From a virus: a stretch of DNA of 62,686 bases. The translations under genes were made by a program, and so were the position numbers. The stretch spans positions 1 to 62,686 of IMG/VR virus record IMGVR_UViG_3300015262_000286; one strand, written 5' to 3'. Shown here in pieces: positions 1 to 7,616 of the stretch. The notes below the pieces were generated by a model that worked only from the letters and a program-made list of their open reading frames with translations, had not been told where the DNA came from and searched no databases. Position 1 is the stretch's first letter, and each line of letters begins with the position of its first letter.

Positions 1-5
1 AAATT

Positions 6-341
6 TTATGCGGATCGATTCGCTTTGGACGCCCGACCGGAGTTCGACGCCTGGCGGGCTGGACTTGTTTGTTCCCATTTTGCTACCCATTCTTCTACTG
101 CCGGCAGGTTGATCCACAGCCGGCCATCCACAATTTTGCATTGATTGCCGTCGAGCCACTTGCCAGCCTTGCGGCGGGCCTGCACGGAATCGACGGAATC
201 ACCTGATATTTCGACGTAGCGCTCCAGCTTCACCCAAGCCAGAGGCTGACGCTCTGCCTCTGCCTTGGCGGCCGCCGCGCGCGCATTGCGCTCGATGGTC
301 TCAACCAGCTTGACTACCATGTCGTGCTCGGCCATGTTCAT
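6..341 (-). CDS. Excisionase-like small DNA-binding protein
   Basis: A 111-residue basic protein. Its middle part (about residues 38-90) has the layout of small phage excisionases: a short helix-turn-helix-like segment, then a WLDG motif, then a strand ending RLWINLPAVEEWV. This resembles DUF1233-type excisionases, which bend DNA and direct the integrase to excise the prophage. The ATG overlaps the stop codon of the upstream gene and is preceded by GGGAGC. It is the last gene of the left operon, where lambda-like phages keep xis and int. No integrase follows because the window ends here. The family call rests on pattern and position, not on an alignment. Confidence 0.6.
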   Translation of the reverse strand: MNMAEHDMVVKLVETIERNARAAAAKAEAERQPLAWVKLERYVEISGDSVDSVQARRKAGKWLDGNQCKIVDGRLWINLPAVEEWVAKWEQTSPARQASNSGRASKANRSA

Positions 342-1501
342 TGCGTGCTCCCGGCTGGCAAGTCGCCGGCATGCCCACTACCGCCGCAAGCGGGGCAGTC
401 CAGCTCGCCGCTGCCTGGCTCGGCGCCGTTGTTCAAAAAGACCAGGCCGCCCGGCGTCGCCGCGATGGTCTGGCCGGCGGCGCGCGCGGCCGCGATGGCT
501 TGCAGCGTCTCGGGCGAGAGCGGGGCGCGGCGACGCACGAGCTGGGCTTCCAGCTGCGCAATGCGAGCATCGCGCTCCCGCACCACGTTCTGGAATGCTG
601 GCGCTTCACAACTGCGCGCACACGGCGCCGGGTGCTTTCCTTCGGCTTGCTCGTCCAACACAGCGCGAACTGTGCCAAGTGCAGCTGTCCAGATAACCGG
701 GGAATGGGGCAGGTTCAGCTTTTGATAATGACCATAGATATGTTCATCGCTTGGTACTGGGAACGCCGGCGCATTCGGCATAGCCACGTTCTGCACCGGG
801 GCAGCTGCGATCGCGGCTTGCTCGCGGCCAGCAGCAACCAGCACGCGGAACACGTCGCTGTTGCGCAGCAGCGCGCCTGGCTCATTCAAGCCCCACAGGA
901 CAGGCAGCGCCGATATTTGATCCATCAACCGCCCGATGATTCGCTGGGGTGCTGCCGCCGGCAGCGGTGAGTGCTTCGGCTTTGCCGCTTGCTTGGCACG
1001 GATAGCCTCGACCTTCGTCCAGATCCTGGCCAGCTCTGTCTCGCCGGCGGCGTGCATGTCGAGGCCTTGGGCCAGGCACAGCGCCGCCAGTGTGACCATG
1101 ACTCCGCCAACTTCCTGCTCGCGCTCACCGACCGGGCGGCCGTACACATAGTCGACCAGCTGGTGCGCCTCGCTGGCCGTGCAGCCGCACGCCTGCACCA
1201 GTTCCAGCGATTCTTCCAAGAAGCGGTGATTGCGCTCAGCGCCGTCGGCCGCGATTTCAGCGCCGAAACACGCCATCATCCAGGGCTGCACGCGGCTCTG
1301 GAAGGAATCGGCGGGCGCTGCGTCGGCAGTCACGCCCAGCAAGGCCAGGCCATCGCCGGTATAGCCGCGCTCTACGCAAGCCTGGCGCACGCTGGCCAGC
1401 AGTGGCGAGCCTTGGCTGCAGGGGGAGGGGTAGTGCTTGTTTTCGGCAGCGCGCGCCGCAGCGGCGGCAATGCTGCGGACAAGGTCTAAGAGGTCGATCA
1501 T
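338..1501 (-). CDS. MazG-like nucleotide pyrophosphohydrolase domain protein
   Basis: A 387-residue protein. The middle (about residues 70-155) contains an EESLELVQACG segment followed by EREQEVGGVMVTLAAL, the spaced acidic EExxE/ExxD-like helices of all-alpha MazG-type NTP pyrophosphatases, which cleave NTPs to NMP and pyrophosphate. The C-terminal half is unrelated and ends with a single CPACGGSG motif, half of a DnaJ-like zinc site. The chosen ATG at 1501 has GGAGC just upstream; a longer in-frame extension would run through two neighbouring genes and was rejected. Such proteins are common in phage early operons and may alter nucleotide pools. Confidence 0.65.
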   Translation of the reverse strand: MIDLLDLVRSIAAAAARAAENKHYPSPCSQGSPLLASVRQACVERGYTGDGLALLGVTADAAPADSFQSRVQPWMMACFGAEIAADGAERNHRFLEESLELVQACGCTASEAHQLVDYVYGRPVGEREQEVGGVMVTLAALCLAQGLDMHAAGETELARIWTKVEAIRAKQAAKPKHSPLPAAAPQRIIGRLMDQISALPVLWGLNEPGALLRNSDVFRVLVAAGREQAAIAAAPVQNVAMPNAPAFPVPSDEHIYGHYQKLNLPHSPVIWTAALGTVRAVLDEQAEGKHPAPCARSCEAPAFQNVVRERDARIAQLEAQLVRRRAPLSPETLQAIAAARAAGQTIAATPGGLVFLNNGAEPGSGELDCPACGGSGHAGDLPAGSTQ

Positions 1502-1731
1502 TGCGGTTGCTCCAGTATGGTTATTTCGGATGGCTCGACAGGCTCGGCCAATCCCTCGATGTACACGGTCATTTCGGCATCGCCCTTGTGCCAGCAGAAT
1601 CCGGCGATAAAGCAATTCAGGCCTTGGTAGCTCACTTGCCTGGCCAGCTGCTTCGCGCGGTGAATGCGCAAGTCGTGCTGGTCGGCCAGCTCGCGCGGCG
1701 TTTCGGCCGGCGCCGGCTTGCGGGCGCTCAT
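1498..1731 (-). CDS. Hypothetical phage protein, 77 aa
   Basis: Encodes a 77-residue protein with no family I recognise. It has a basic N-terminal half rich in Arg, Lys and Gln and an acidic C-terminus. The start at 1731 is chosen because it overlaps the previous stop codon as ATGA, the usual spacing in this operon; an upstream in-frame ATG at 1758 is possible but would overlap the neighbour further. The stop overlaps the start of the MazG-like gene by 4 bases, so the two are probably translationally coupled. Confidence 0.6.
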   Translation of the reverse strand: MSARKPAPAETPRELADQHDLRIHRAKQLARQVSYQGLNCFIAGFCWHKGDAEMTVYIEGLAEPVEPSEITILEQPQ

Positions 1732-2054
1732 GCTGCCGTCGCCGGGCGGCGGGCCCATACCCAGTACGGGCCATCTTCGGAGTCGTGAATAGACAGCGTG
1801 AACCAGCCATCACCGGCCGGTTCCTCCGGATGCCAGTCGGAGACGTCCGTTCCAGCCTGGTCGAAGTAAACAATATGGGCCGGATGCGTATCATGCTCGG
1901 CTTCAAGGGTGGCGTAGGCAGTGTCCAGGCCCTGGGCAGTAAGCCATGCGAGATACTCCGCCTCATGATCTTCATCGAACTCTGGCATATCTGGATGCCT
2001 ATACCATCCCTCGGCATCGCGCACGACTGGCGCCCATTCAATAAGCTTGCTCAT
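1728..2054 (-). CDS. Hypothetical acidic phage protein, 108 aa
   Basis: A 108-residue, Asp/Glu- and Trp-rich soluble protein with no recognised motif. The ATG at 2054 is preceded by a clear AAAGGAAAG ribosome site. It overlaps the following gene by ATGA. It belongs to the run of small accessory genes between the recombination genes and the excisionase. Confidence 0.65.
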   Translation of the reverse strand: MSKLIEWAPVVRDAEGWYRHPDMPEFDEDHEAEYLAWLTAQGLDTAYATLEAEHDTHPAHIVYFDQAGTDVSDWHPEEPAGDGWFTLSIHDSEDGPYWVWARRPATAA

Positions 2055-2063
2055 ACTTTCCTT

Positions 2064-2186
2064 TCAGGTTGTCGCGGCCAGGACGCCCGCCAGGGTGGCC
2101 GCTACGTAAATCAGGATCAGGGTCGCCGCCACGCGCGCGGCGCCGGGGCTGCGTTCGCTGTTCGGCACTTCGTCGTTGTCGGTCAT
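2064..2186 (-). CDS. Small single-pass membrane protein, 40 aa
   Basis: A 40-residue ORF whose C-terminal half is one hydrophobic segment (VAATLILIYVAATLAGVLAA) preceded by a charged N-terminus. The ATG overlaps the upstream stop as ATGA, which fixes the start. The N-in or N-out topology cannot be judged. No function is suggested beyond membrane insertion. Confidence 0.55.
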   Translation of the reverse strand: MTDNDEVPNSERSPGAARVAATLILIYVAATLAGVLAATT

Positions 2187-2617
2187 GGCAGCACCTTTGC
2201 TGCTCGCCCACCGCGCCACTGCCAGCCTGGCGCAATCTGGTTGTGCCGCCACATCCCCATGCACTTGCTGGTGGTCATGCGCGGCCAAGGCTTGCCGCCG
2301 CATTCCCATTCCGGTCCTTCCCAGTAATCTGACGGCAAGCAGGCGTGGTCGTAATGGCGCTCCCAGCCGGTGCGGGAATCATGACCATCCCATTCGCCAT
2401 CGAAGTCTTGCCAGGAAACCTCTGGAATCGCGCCGATGCGCTGCCACAAGCTGTATTCTGCGGGGCGGTGCTGGCGTAGCCACTTGCCGCGTTTCCACGA
2501 AAATGGCTCATCGGTGACTCCAGGCTCGCTCGACGGCGTGTACTTCGTCGTGTCGCCATGGCTGCGCAGCAGCTGCACCGCGCGCTTGGCCTGCTTCTTG
2601 TAGATGCGCGGGTTCAT
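2183..2617 (-). CDS. Hypothetical phage protein, 144 aa
   Basis: A 144-residue protein rich in Trp, His and Arg, with an N-terminal basic stretch (MNPRIYKKQAKRAVQLL). I do not recognise a family. The start at 2617 makes an ATGA overlap with the ASCH-like gene upstream; an in-frame start at 2695 would be buried in that gene and is less likely. The stop overlaps the start of the following 40-residue membrane protein, again by 4 bases. Confidence 0.65.
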   Translation of the reverse strand: MNPRIYKKQAKRAVQLLRSHGDTTKYTPSSEPGVTDEPFSWKRGKWLRQHRPAEYSLWQRIGAIPEVSWQDFDGEWDGHDSRTGWERHYDHACLPSDYWEGPEWECGGKPWPRMTTSKCMGMWRHNQIAPGWQWRGGRAAKVLP

Positions 2618-3315
2618 GGCGTCACCCGCTTGAATTCGATCACCCACACCCATGGGTTGGATGCCCAGCTTCCGGCGCCGTTGATGGATTCCCACAAGTG
2701 GCTGAAGTGCTCGCTTGGCGTCGCATGGTAGTTATAGCTCGGGATGACGCCGTGACCACCAGGTGTGCCTTCGGCGCGGGCGTCGCCGTCGCTGATGTTC
2801 TGCAGCCGCTCGACGCGCACCGACACGATCTCCAGCAGGATCCGGCTGGCTGCGCGCGGCATGAAGATAGCAGGGCGCTTGTACCAGCCGGGCAACACGC
2901 TGCCGCGCCCGGCTGCCAGTGGCACGTCCGGTGAACCGGCGTCGTACTGGTACGCGCGGTCACATTCGACCGTCATGTCGATGAAGTGCCATTCGTCGCG
3001 ACCCTTCTTCTGGCTGTAGCGCGTCACCCAGCGGCCGTAGGCGAAGAACGTTTCGCGCACGCGCAGACCGTCGCCATGCCCTCCATGTGGGCAGGCATCG
3101 CCGGCCATGCCGTGGGCGCTAGGTGCACGCGTATCCGCAACGCTCACCATCGAGTGAAACGCGTTGCAAGGCCACTGGTAGTCACCTGGGCGGTGCGGGA
3201 CAGGTTCGGGCTGCGGCTTCATGAGGCGCCGCGTCTGCGTCTTGCTGCCGTCGAGCAGCGCGCGCACCATGGGCGCGGAGAACAGTATTGGGCGCTCCTT
3301 CAATAGATTTGTCAT
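2614..3315 (-). CDS. ASCH-like phage protein
   Basis: A 233-residue protein whose N-terminus (RPILFSAPMVRALLDGSKTQ followed by TRRLMKPQP) matches the opening of a widespread phage family with an ASCH/PUA-like beta-barrel thought to bind RNA or modified bases. The central region carries the VRETFFAYG segment typical of these proteins. Its ATG lies in an ATGA shared with the end of an open minus-strand frame that runs across the antisense gene at 3367-4044. The family identification is fairly safe; the biochemical role is unknown. Confidence 0.7.
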   Translation of the reverse strand: MTNLLKERPILFSAPMVRALLDGSKTQTRRLMKPQPEPVPHRPGDYQWPCNAFHSMVSVADTRAPSAHGMAGDACPHGGHGDGLRVRETFFAYGRWVTRYSQKKGRDEWHFIDMTVECDRAYQYDAGSPDVPLAAGRGSVLPGWYKRPAIFMPRAASRILLEIVSVRVERLQNISDGDARAEGTPGGHGVIPSYNYHATPSEHFSHLWESINGAGSWASNPWVWVIEFKRVTP

Positions 3316-4070
3316 AAGAAAGCTTCCTCCGTGGTAATATGTTGTCCAAATAATATTGGGGCGAGCATGGACACAATGACATTTATCTCTAGCTTGGCGT
3401 CTTCGTTGGCCTGGCCAATAAGTGCAGTCGCAATCGTTTGCATTTTTAAAGAGGGCATCCTTTCAAGACTCCCTGATCTTTCGAAATTAAGTTTGCCCGG
3501 AGGAATCTCAGCGGAATTCAACAAAGAGCTTGCTAGGGCGGAGGCGGCTGCACCAGCGCTTCCAGCGGTCGACCTCAACGAGTTGCCAGTCGTAGAGGCA
3601 ACGAAGCTTGAGTGCCGCGAAGAACCGGGGGACGCATATGGCCCAGTGAGCAGGCAGCCCACAATACCTACGACAACTGATTTGCGAGAGTTCTTTTCCG
3701 AGATTAGTGCGCCAAATGTTGAGGACGCGACAGCACTCAAATACCAGCCAACGGGAGTAATTATGGAATCGTGGAAGGCGCTTGAATCGGCGCTGCGAAG
3801 TTTGGCTCCGCGACCGGAAGTTACTTCTAGCGGTCGAATCAAGCGCCTTAGTGCGGCCCAAATTGTTGAACTACTTAAGGCTTCAAGTGTCTTGGACTCG
3901 ACTGATGCCGATACTGTCATGAGCCTACTCACGATGCGCAATATGGCTGCGCATTCCGAAGAAAAGATACCGCCAGAGGATGCGCGCCGATTCCAGCGCG
4001 TTGCAAAAAAGCTGGAGATTACTCTTCGTTCACGGAGCGCGTAATACCCGAAGAACGTCGAAGTATTCAC
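3312..4070 (-). other. Open operon-strand frame bridging an antisense gene
   Basis: A 252-codon open frame starts with GTG inside the stop codon of the RdgC gene (GTGA) and ends in the ATGA that contains the start of the ASCH-like gene. It lies opposite the plus-strand gene 3367-4044. The predicted product is very Ser/Ala/Arg-rich and looks like an antisense shadow, so it is listed as a possible ribosome path and not as a gene. Confidence 0.45.
3367..4044 (+). CDS. Membrane-anchored HEPN/DUF4145-like cargo protein
   Basis: A 225-residue protein. Residues about 5-26 form a hydrophobic membrane segment, followed by a short linker and a helical C-terminal domain (about 125-225). That domain has an R-N-M-A-A-H motif near residue 195, an Rx4H pattern seen in HEPN ribonucleases and DUF4145-like domains. 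The ATG at 3367 follows GGGGCGAGC; an upstream GTG at 3331 is less favoured. It is on the plus strand inside the minus-strand left operon and has less GC-rich codons than its neighbours, so it is probably acquired cargo. A defence or toxin role is a hypothesis from the motif and position. Confidence 0.6.
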   Translation: MDTMTFISSLASSLAWPISAVAIVCIFKEGILSRLPDLSKLSLPGGISAEFNKELARAEAAAPALPAVDLNELPVVEATKLECREEPGDAYGPVSRQPTIPTTTDLREFFSEISAPNVEDATALKYQPTGVIMESWKALESALRSLAPRPEVTSSGRIKRLSAAQIVELLKASSVLDSTDADTVMSLLTMRNMAAHSEEKIPPEDARRFQRVAKKLEITLRSRSA

Positions 4071-5344
4071 TTGATTGCTCCTAACTCGACCAGGACTGAG
4101 CGGTGGCCATTTGGCGTCATCGCGCTGACGACACCCTGAGCTTCCATGGACTCAAGCAGCTGTGCTGCCCGGTTGTAACCGATGCGCAGGTGGCGCTGCA
4201 CCAGCGATATCGATGCTCGCTGCTGTGTGCGGACGACTTCGACAGCCTGGTCGTACAGCGGATCGCTCGCGCTGCCGTCGCCGGGAGGCACGGCGTCGGC
4301 GGCCATGGGCTCCAGGTCGTGCATCGTGAGGCCTCGCCGTGCGAGCTGGCCGGCGATATGATCATTCAGCGATAGCAACACGCGCTGTTCGCGCACTGGC
4401 TCGTGGCCTTTGGCTGGCGCCGCGTCAACGGCCGGGCCCGGCGTCCGCGCATCTACCTCGGCCTCGCCACCCAGCGCCTCCACCAGGTCGACCAGCAGCT
4501 TGGCCAGCTCGCCGGCCATCAGGGCGAAATCGCTGTCGAAGCGCTCGTCGTCGTTGCGCACAGCGCTTTCCTTGATAATTTCCAGCGGCTTGACCGACTT
4601 GATGGCCAGGCTCTCGTCCAGCACGAAGCTGATCTTGTCGCTCCAGGTCATGGCCAGGCGGGTGCACTGCTTGCCGGCGGCGATGTGGCGGCGGATATCG
4701 TCGGCCTCCAGGGTGTGGCGCTTGTACGCCACCTGGGCCTTGCTTTCGCCCGTGGCGCGCATGATCGCGTCCTGGTCGACCGTGAAGCCGGCAGGGGATT
4801 CGTCCGCTTGCAGCCATTCCGTCATTGCGCCCACCGGCGAGCGCTGCACGCGCAGGCTTTCCAGCGGCAGCTGGTCGACGGATTTGAGCAGCAGCTTGAC
4901 CACTTCGTCCGCCTTGGCCGGGCTGGCCGCGTCCACCACCAGCCAGCCGTTGACCGGATCGATCCACACGGCCGTGGTGCTGAGAATTGCGAACGCGCGC
5001 GGCAGCAGCTCGTCGGTGACGCGCTCCTTCAGTTCCTTCATGGCCTTCTTGCCGGGCGCGAAGCCTTGGGCTTCTTCCATTTCCAGCGCGCGGGCGGCGG
5101 CTACCTGGTTGATCACGGTCGACGGCAGCAGCTTCTTCTCGGTTTTCAGCTGCAGCAGGAACTGGCCGCCGACGGCATGCACGAGCGGCTGGTCGGCACC
5201 GCGCGGCGCGGCCCAGCCCTGGCGCACCAGGTCCATGCTGGTGGCGGGCGTGAACTGCTGCGGTGCCAGCGCCTGATCGAGCACGGCGGCCGTCATGGCC
5301 CAAGGGGCAGGCAGGCGGTAAATTTGGAGGTTTTTGAAAAACAT
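4067..5344 (-). CDS. rdgC: RdgC with C-terminal FtsK-gamma-like domain
   Basis: A 425-residue protein. Residues 1 to about 300 match RdgC, the ring-shaped DNA-binding protein that restrains RecA, from the opening [15 protein letters not shown] through [18 protein letters not shown] and [14 protein letters not shown]. coli RdgC is about 303 residues, so about 120 are extra. The last 65 residues (from [11 protein letters not shown] through [19 protein letters not shown]) look like the winged-helix gamma domain that lets FtsK read KOPS sequences. The ATG at 5344 gives the conserved RdgC N-terminus. It sits with recT and exonuclease genes, implying a recombination role. Its stop overlaps the GTG that opens the bridging frame at 4070. 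Confidence 0.85.
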   Translation of the reverse strand: MFFKNLQIYRLPAPWAMTAAVLDQALAPQQFTPATSMDLVRQGWAAPRGADQPLVHAVGGQFLLQLKTEKKLLPSTVINQVAAARALEMEEAQGFAPGKKAMKELKERVTDELLPRAFAILSTTAVWIDPVNGWLVVDAASPAKADEVVKLLLKSVDQLPLESLRVQRSPVGAMTEWLQADESPAGFTVDQDAIMRATGESKAQVAYKRHTLEADDIRRHIAAGKQCTRLAMTWSDKISFVLDESLAIKSVKPLEIIKESAVRNDDERFDSDFALMAGELAKLLVDLVEALGGEAEVDARTPGPAVDAAPAKGHEPVREQRVLLSLNDHIAGQLARRGLTMHDLEPMAADAVPPGDGSASDPLYDQAVEVVRTQQRASISLVQRHLRIGYNRAAQLLESMEAQGVVSAMTPNGHRSVLVELGAIK

Positions 5345-5357
5345 GGCGGCTGCTCGC

Positions 5358-6068
5358 TTAATCGTTGTCGTTATACGGAAAGGTGGTATCGAAGTCGTCG
5401 ACATCCGCATCCGCGTCGATGATCAAGCGCGTCTTGGCCGTGTACATCTGGAACAGGCGCTTTTCGAAATTGAAGAGAGGGCCGACGAAAATCTTGTTTT
5501 TGATGTCGGTGCCGCCGAGGCTGAGCGCCCACACTTCACCGTCGCCGCGAATACGCAGGTGGATGGCGCAGGACGAATGCCGCGCTTGGTTCGGGTCTTC
5601 ATCGATTGAAACGTCCAGGTAGCCATCACAGTTTTCGCTACGATTGATATTCAGGGTGAATTTTTCGCCGCGTAGCTCGTGCGCATTCCATGCGTCTTTC
5701 TTGCTTTCGATGAATTCATCCAGCAGCGCTTGTAGCGTGATGGAGGCCGGCACCGGCTCCAGCAGTTCGGCAATATCCTTGTCCAGTTTCTCGGTGAATT
5801 CCGTGGACATGACCGCGCCGACGCGCTTCTTGATGATGTCGCCTACCAGTTGGCGGTACGACGGCAGGTCTATCGTGTCGAGGTCGATTTCGATCAGAGT
5901 GCCGATCTTTGCCTTGAGCGTCTTACCGAAGTCGCTGTAATCGCGCAGGTGTTCATTGATGCCGGCGGTTACGGCCGCGCCGATCTGCTTATGAATTGCT
6001 TCCTCGATGGCGCCGGATGCGACTACCTTGTCAAACGCTGCGGCTACTGCCTCTTTCAATTGGTCCAT
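5358..6068 (-). CDS. Hypothetical phage protein, 236 aa
   Basis: A 236-residue protein with an N-terminal helical half (to about residue 130) and a beta-rich C-terminal half ending in a strongly acidic tail ([19 protein letters not shown]). No family is recognised. The start at 6068 is preceded by GAGGAAG at good spacing; an in-frame start at 6089 is possible. It lies 13 bases upstream of the RdgC gene and 27 bases after the DUF1367 gene, so it is probably in the same operon. Confidence 0.65.
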   Translation of the reverse strand: MDQLKEAVAAAFDKVVASGAIEEAIHKQIGAAVTAGINEHLRDYSDFGKTLKAKIGTLIEIDLDTIDLPSYRQLVGDIIKKRVGAVMSTEFTEKLDKDIAELLEPVPASITLQALLDEFIESKKDAWNAHELRGEKFTLNINRSENCDGYLDVSIDEDPNQARHSSCAIHLRIRGDGEVWALSLGGTDIKNKIFVGPLFNFEKRLFQMYTAKTRLIIDADADVDDFDTTFPYNDND

Positions 6069-6095
6069 GATCTTCCTCGTTGCTGCCACTGGCGT

Positions 6096-6557
6096 TCATG
6101 TGAATGCCAGCAGCTGGTTAATTACGTTGTCCAGGTCTTGTCTGGTGTATTTGGTCAAAATCCGGGACAGGATCACGTCGATGGTCGCGCTGTACAGCGC
6201 CTCGAACTCGATCTCGTCCATCTGCGAAAACGAAATGCTTTTCGCCTCAAGGCGCACCTCGCCCTTGAGGTTCACCGTCGATTCGAAGAAACCGGCCAGG
6301 ATCGCTATGTCTTTCCTGAAACGCTCCTTGTTCTTTGCCACTGGCTGGCCCTGGTAGGTCAGGCCGCCACGCGGCTCCCACTGATCAAAGGCAAAAGTCA
6401 CCAGGGCGAAGTATTTTTTGTGAAACTGGTAGTTCCGCACCTTCTTGAAGTCGGCGCGCATCAGCCCGCCGGCCTTCATCTTTTGGATGAAGTCGGCCGC
6501 CGCCTCGTCGTGCGGCACGAGGATGTTTGCCATTTTCATGAGCACGATTTCTGTCAA
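6096..6557 (-). CDS. DUF1367 family protein (TTG start)
   Basis: A 153-residue protein of the DUF1367 family, shown by MTEIVLMK at the N-terminus and the RNYQFHKKYFALVTFAFDQW segment in the middle. These proteins occur in early regions of many lambda-like phages near recombination genes; their function is not established. The only start giving the family N-terminus is TTG at 6557, supported by GGGAG seven bases upstream. In-frame ATG codons downstream would remove conserved residues. Confidence 0.75.
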   Translation of the reverse strand: MTEIVLMKMANILVPHDEAAADFIQKMKAGGLMRADFKKVRNYQFHKKYFALVTFAFDQWEPRGGLTYQGQPVAKNKERFRKDIAILAGFFESTVNLKGEVRLEAKSISFSQMDEIEFEALYSATIDVILSRILTKYTRQDLDNVINQLLAFT

Positions 6558-6596
6558 GGCGGTGCTCCCGCAGGCTGAGATTTGGCATTCATTTAG

Positions 6597-6625
6597 TTGC
6601 TCCTTTGCATGATTGGCGATATAGT
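6597..6625 (+). promoter_or_regulatory. Candidate sigma70 promoter for the plus-strand gene at 6648
   Basis: TTGCTC at 6597-6602 and TATAGT at 6620-6625 are separated by 17 bases. Transcription would start near 6632, about 16 bases before the ATG. It points against the left operon. Confidence 0.4.
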
Positions 6626-6647
6626 CAAAACTTTAATTAGGCCTTCT

Positions 6648-6875
6648 ATGAGCACTTCTCACACGCAGCTCTCCAGTACCGAGATACTTGTTTCCGACCT
6701 TGTCTACAGTTTCGAATCGCCCCGTCAGGCTGAAGCCTTCGTGCTGTGCCTTTCCAGTGGCAGTCTTGGCGCCTGCCTTGCTGTGTGCCATGGCTTGACG
6801 CAGCAACGACCAGCAACTGATCATGAAATGGGCAACCCTGAGCCTGAGGAGGACGACAGTCCATCACCAATGTGA
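6648..6875 (+). CDS. Possible plus-strand small cargo protein, 75 aa
   Basis: A 75-residue ORF with a helical middle (QAEAFVLCLSSGSLGACLAV) and an acidic Pro-rich tail. It ends one base before the stop codon of the convergent KTSC gene. The upstream TTGCTC-17-TATAGT promoter supports it, but the ribosome site is weak. A 52-codon minus-strand frame covers 6633-6791 and is the alternative; it lacks a ribosome site. Either way the 320 bases between the DUF1367 and KTSC genes hold no conserved gene that I recognise. Confidence 0.4.
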   Translation: MSTSHTQLSSTEILVSDLVYSFESPRQAEAFVLCLSSGSLGACLAVCHGLTQQRPATDHEMGNPEPEEDDSPSPM

Positions 6876-7589
6876 TTAGCGTGGTTCGACAGCCAGGTTG
6901 GCCACGTCGATCACGATGCCGCGGCAATACGGCTCGCCGCCTTCCACGATTTCGAACGTGGCATGCGGCACGTCGGTGCGGTAAGTCCAGCAGTAGCCTT
7001 CTTCGTTGCCCCACAGGGCATCCACGGCGCGCACCTGCGGCGCCCGGGCGAAATAGTCCTTGAGTGCTTCGTCGTCGTGCTGGATATCCTCGCGGAAAGG
7101 CAGCAAGCCCTTGGCATCGAGCAGTGCGATGGTCGGCGCGCCACGCTCGTCGTCCACGAAGCCACGGAACTCCATCAGGTCGTCGCTGGCGCCGAAGATC
7201 ACGATCAGGCCGGCCGCCTTGGCCTGCTGCTCTTCTTCCTTGACCATTTCCTTACCGTATTCGCGGCCCGTCAGCAGGCCGGCCAGCAGTTCCTTGCTCA
7301 GCTTGACCGGCGCCAGCTCGACGGCCGGCGTGCCCATGTTCGTGTACGGATGTTTGTCGGCATGCGGCTTGATGTGCGCGTAGAAGTGCTTGCCGATGGA
7401 TTCGGCGCCGGCGAAGGCTGCATATTCGGCGGCGGTGACGTTGGCGTAGTGGTACACGTCCGCAGGCGCGCCCTTGCGGAAGAACTGCACGGCCAGCGTT
7501 TCGGTCGCCGGGCAGTGGCCGATGGCCGCGATCTGCGAGGATTGAATGGCTTGCAGGGTGATTTGTGGTGCTGCGACTGCTGTATTCAT
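6876..7589 (-). CDS. KTSC-domain protein
   Basis: A 237-residue protein. Residues about 17-75 form a KTSC domain (SSQIAAIGHCPATETLAVQF followed by YHYANVTAAEYAAFAGAESIGKHFYAHIK), a small fold named after the C-terminus of some lysyl-tRNA synthetases. The C-terminal half (about 125-237) is phage-specific and has conserved-looking FGASDDLMEFRGFVDDERG. The exact role is unknown. It lies 27 bases downstream of the exonuclease gene in the recombination segment of the operon. Confidence 0.75.
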   Translation of the reverse strand: MNTAVAAPQITLQAIQSSQIAAIGHCPATETLAVQFFRKGAPADVYHYANVTAAEYAAFAGAESIGKHFYAHIKPHADKHPYTNMGTPAVELAPVKLSKELLAGLLTGREYGKEMVKEEEQQAKAAGLIVIFGASDDLMEFRGFVDDERGAPTIALLDAKGLLPFREDIQHDDEALKDYFARAPQVRAVDALWGNEEGYCWTYRTDVPHATFEIVEGGEPYCRGIVIDVANLAVEPR

Positions 7590-7616
7590 TGATTTCTCCA
7601 GGTGGTGGGCGGGGTG

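Noticed and set aside
6633-6824. Minus-strand frame opposite 6648-6875
   Set aside because: Not fully excluded, but it has no ribosome site, whereas the plus strand has a promoter-like TTGCTC-17-TATAGT. Noted as the alternative in the plus-strand entry.
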